Shown: piece by piece, positions 4,766 to 5,564 of the stretch
Numbering within the stretch: the first letter of the stretch is position 1
Layout: the number at the start of each line of letters is the position of its first letter
DNA from: JACRPI01 sp041671005
GTDB taxonomy: Archaea; Nanobdellota; Nanobdellia; Woesearchaeales; DSVV01
Assembly: GCA_041671005.1 (NCBI GenBank)
Contig: JBAZCJ010000095.1
Coordinates: 1-5,564 of the forward strand
Reading direction: 5' to 3'
DNA: 5,564 nt
The notes under the pieces: model-generated
The model's input: the letters and a program-made list of their open reading frames with translations, nothing else
Databases searched by the model: none
Told to the model about the DNA's origin: nothing
Program-made: the position numbers and the translations under genes

Positions 4766-5564
4766 AATGCATAATCTCTATACCTAACTCATCATTGAAC
4801 ACAGGCTGTTCTTTCTTCACAGACATGCGTTGCTGATCTTTGCCAACGATCCATGGAGATTTAACACCTGTCATGATGGTCATTACAGTAATTTTTCCTT
4901 TCATTTCATCTGAAATACGTGTTCCCCAAATGCAGTTTGCGTTATCATCCATACTTTCTGTGACAAGCTCACCAATTTGGTTGACTTCTTCCAAAGTCAT
5001 ATCAGGACCACCTGAAATGTGAATAAGTGCGCCTGTTGCTCCTTCATAACTTACTTCTAACAATGGATTTGACAATGCACCGCGTACAGCTTCTTCTACT
5101 CTATTATTTGTGTCAGAAGCACCAACGCCGATAACTGCAACGCCACCATTAGTCATAATTGCTTTAACGTCAGCAAAATCAAGGTTAACAAGTGAAGGGG
5201 TTGAAATTGTTTCCACTATTCCCTTAATCATTACTGCGACAAGTTCATTTGCAACAGCAAATGCCTGTTGAATTGGCAAGTTACCTGCAATCTGAACTAA
5301 TCTATTATTATCAATAACAATAACAGTATCTGCAGTTGCGCGCAACTGTTCCAAACCAAATTCTGCTTTTTCCACTCGTGCTCGTTCAATTCTAAATGGC
5401 ATGGTAACAGTACCGATAACAATTGAACCAAGATCCTTTGCTACTTTTGCAACAATTGGCGCTGATCCTGTTCCTGTTCCACCGCCCATTCCAGCACAGA
5501 CAAAAACCATGTCTGCTCCGTTAAGGCATTCTTTAATTTCTTGAATAGATTCCTTTGCTGCTTC
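4764..5564 (-). CDS. ftsZ: Cell division GTPase FtsZ, N-terminus beyond right edge
   Basis: FtsZ is the tubulin-like GTPase that polymerises into the division ring at mid-cell. The 266 visible C-terminal residues begin upstream of the tubulin signature GGGTGTG (bases 5466-5486), which binds the GTP phosphates. The frame is open to the window edge (EAAKESIQEIKECLNGADM precedes it), so the internal ATG at 5510 is not the start and roughly the first 80-110 residues are missing. The T7 loop NLDFAD (5169-5186) keeps the Asn and both acidic residues that trigger GTP hydrolysis in the next subunit. The C-terminal domain carries GATGALIHISGGPDMTLEEV and later GKITVMTIMTGVKSPWIVG, which resembles archaeal FtsZ2 more than FtsZ1, but this call is tentative. 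A short tail ends in DELGIEIMH, possibly a partner-binding peptide. No secE or spt5 gene follows, unlike the ftsZ-secE arrangement of many euryarchaea. Stem-loops and a terminator follow the stop. Confidence 0.96.
   Translation of the reverse strand, partial: EAAKESIQEIKECLNGADMVFVCAGMGGGTGTGSAPIVAKVAKDLGSIVIGTVTMPFRIERARVEKAEFGLEQLRATADTVIVIDNNRLVQIAGNLPIQQAFAVANELVAVMIKGIVETISTPSLVNLDFADVKAIMTNGGVAVIGVGASDTNNRVEEAVRGALSNPLLEVSYEGATGALIHISGGPDMTLEEVNQIGELVTESMDDNANCIWGTRISDEMKGKITVMTIMTGVKSPWIVGKDQQRMSVKKEQPVFNDELGIEIMH

Noticed and set aside
4764..5510. ftsZ starting at the internal ATG at 5510
   Set aside because: The frame continues upstream to the edge with residues that fit FtsZ (AAKESIQEIKECLNGAD), and a start here would remove most of the nucleotide-binding domain.

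Overview
The window looks like an AT-rich, gene-dense archaeal chromosome segment. The supporting evidence is a prolyl-tRNA synthetase of the archaeal/eukaryotic type, a diphthine synthase (diphthamide is made only in archaea and eukaryotes), an archaeal-type FtsZ, and a TATA-box promoter at every visible gene start. The low GC content, compact spacing and leaderless-looking starts would fit a small-genome (DPANN-like) archaeon, but that lineage is an inference and no ribosomal RNA is present to test it.

Layout, left to right. Positions 1-369 (minus) hold the N-terminal 123 residues of an unrecognised protein that runs off the left edge. A 119-bp divergent promoter region separates it from proS (489-1940, plus). 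proS converges on a small minus-strand gene (1945-2490) with only four bases between the stop codons; that gene encodes a helical protein with an R-N-x3-H motif typical of HEPN ribonuclease-like domains. Upstream of it on the same strand is dphB (2539-3297), which shares a 94-bp divergent promoter region with a stand-alone AAA-like P-loop ATPase (3392-4516, plus). The ATPase converges on ftsZ (stop at 4764, minus), whose N-terminus lies beyond the right edge. The 247-bp spacer between these two ends carries a T-tract terminator for each gene and a cluster of overlapping inverted repeats directly after the ftsZ stop codon.

Three genes are housekeeping: tRNA charging (proS), elongation factor 2 modification (dphB) and cell division (ftsZ). 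Interspersed with them are two accessory-looking genes, the HEPN-like protein and the AAA-like ATPase. Both families are common in biological conflict systems, but here they sit on opposite strands either side of dphB, so nothing shows they work together. I do not see a clear new multi-gene system.

The observations most worth following are the stand-alone ATPase, the orphan HEPN-like protein, the mutually exclusive stem-loops after ftsZ, and a very regular promoter pattern: in all five complete starts the TATA box is centred 26.5 to 27.5 bp before the ATG, with no Shine-Dalgarno sequence, which implies leaderless mRNAs.
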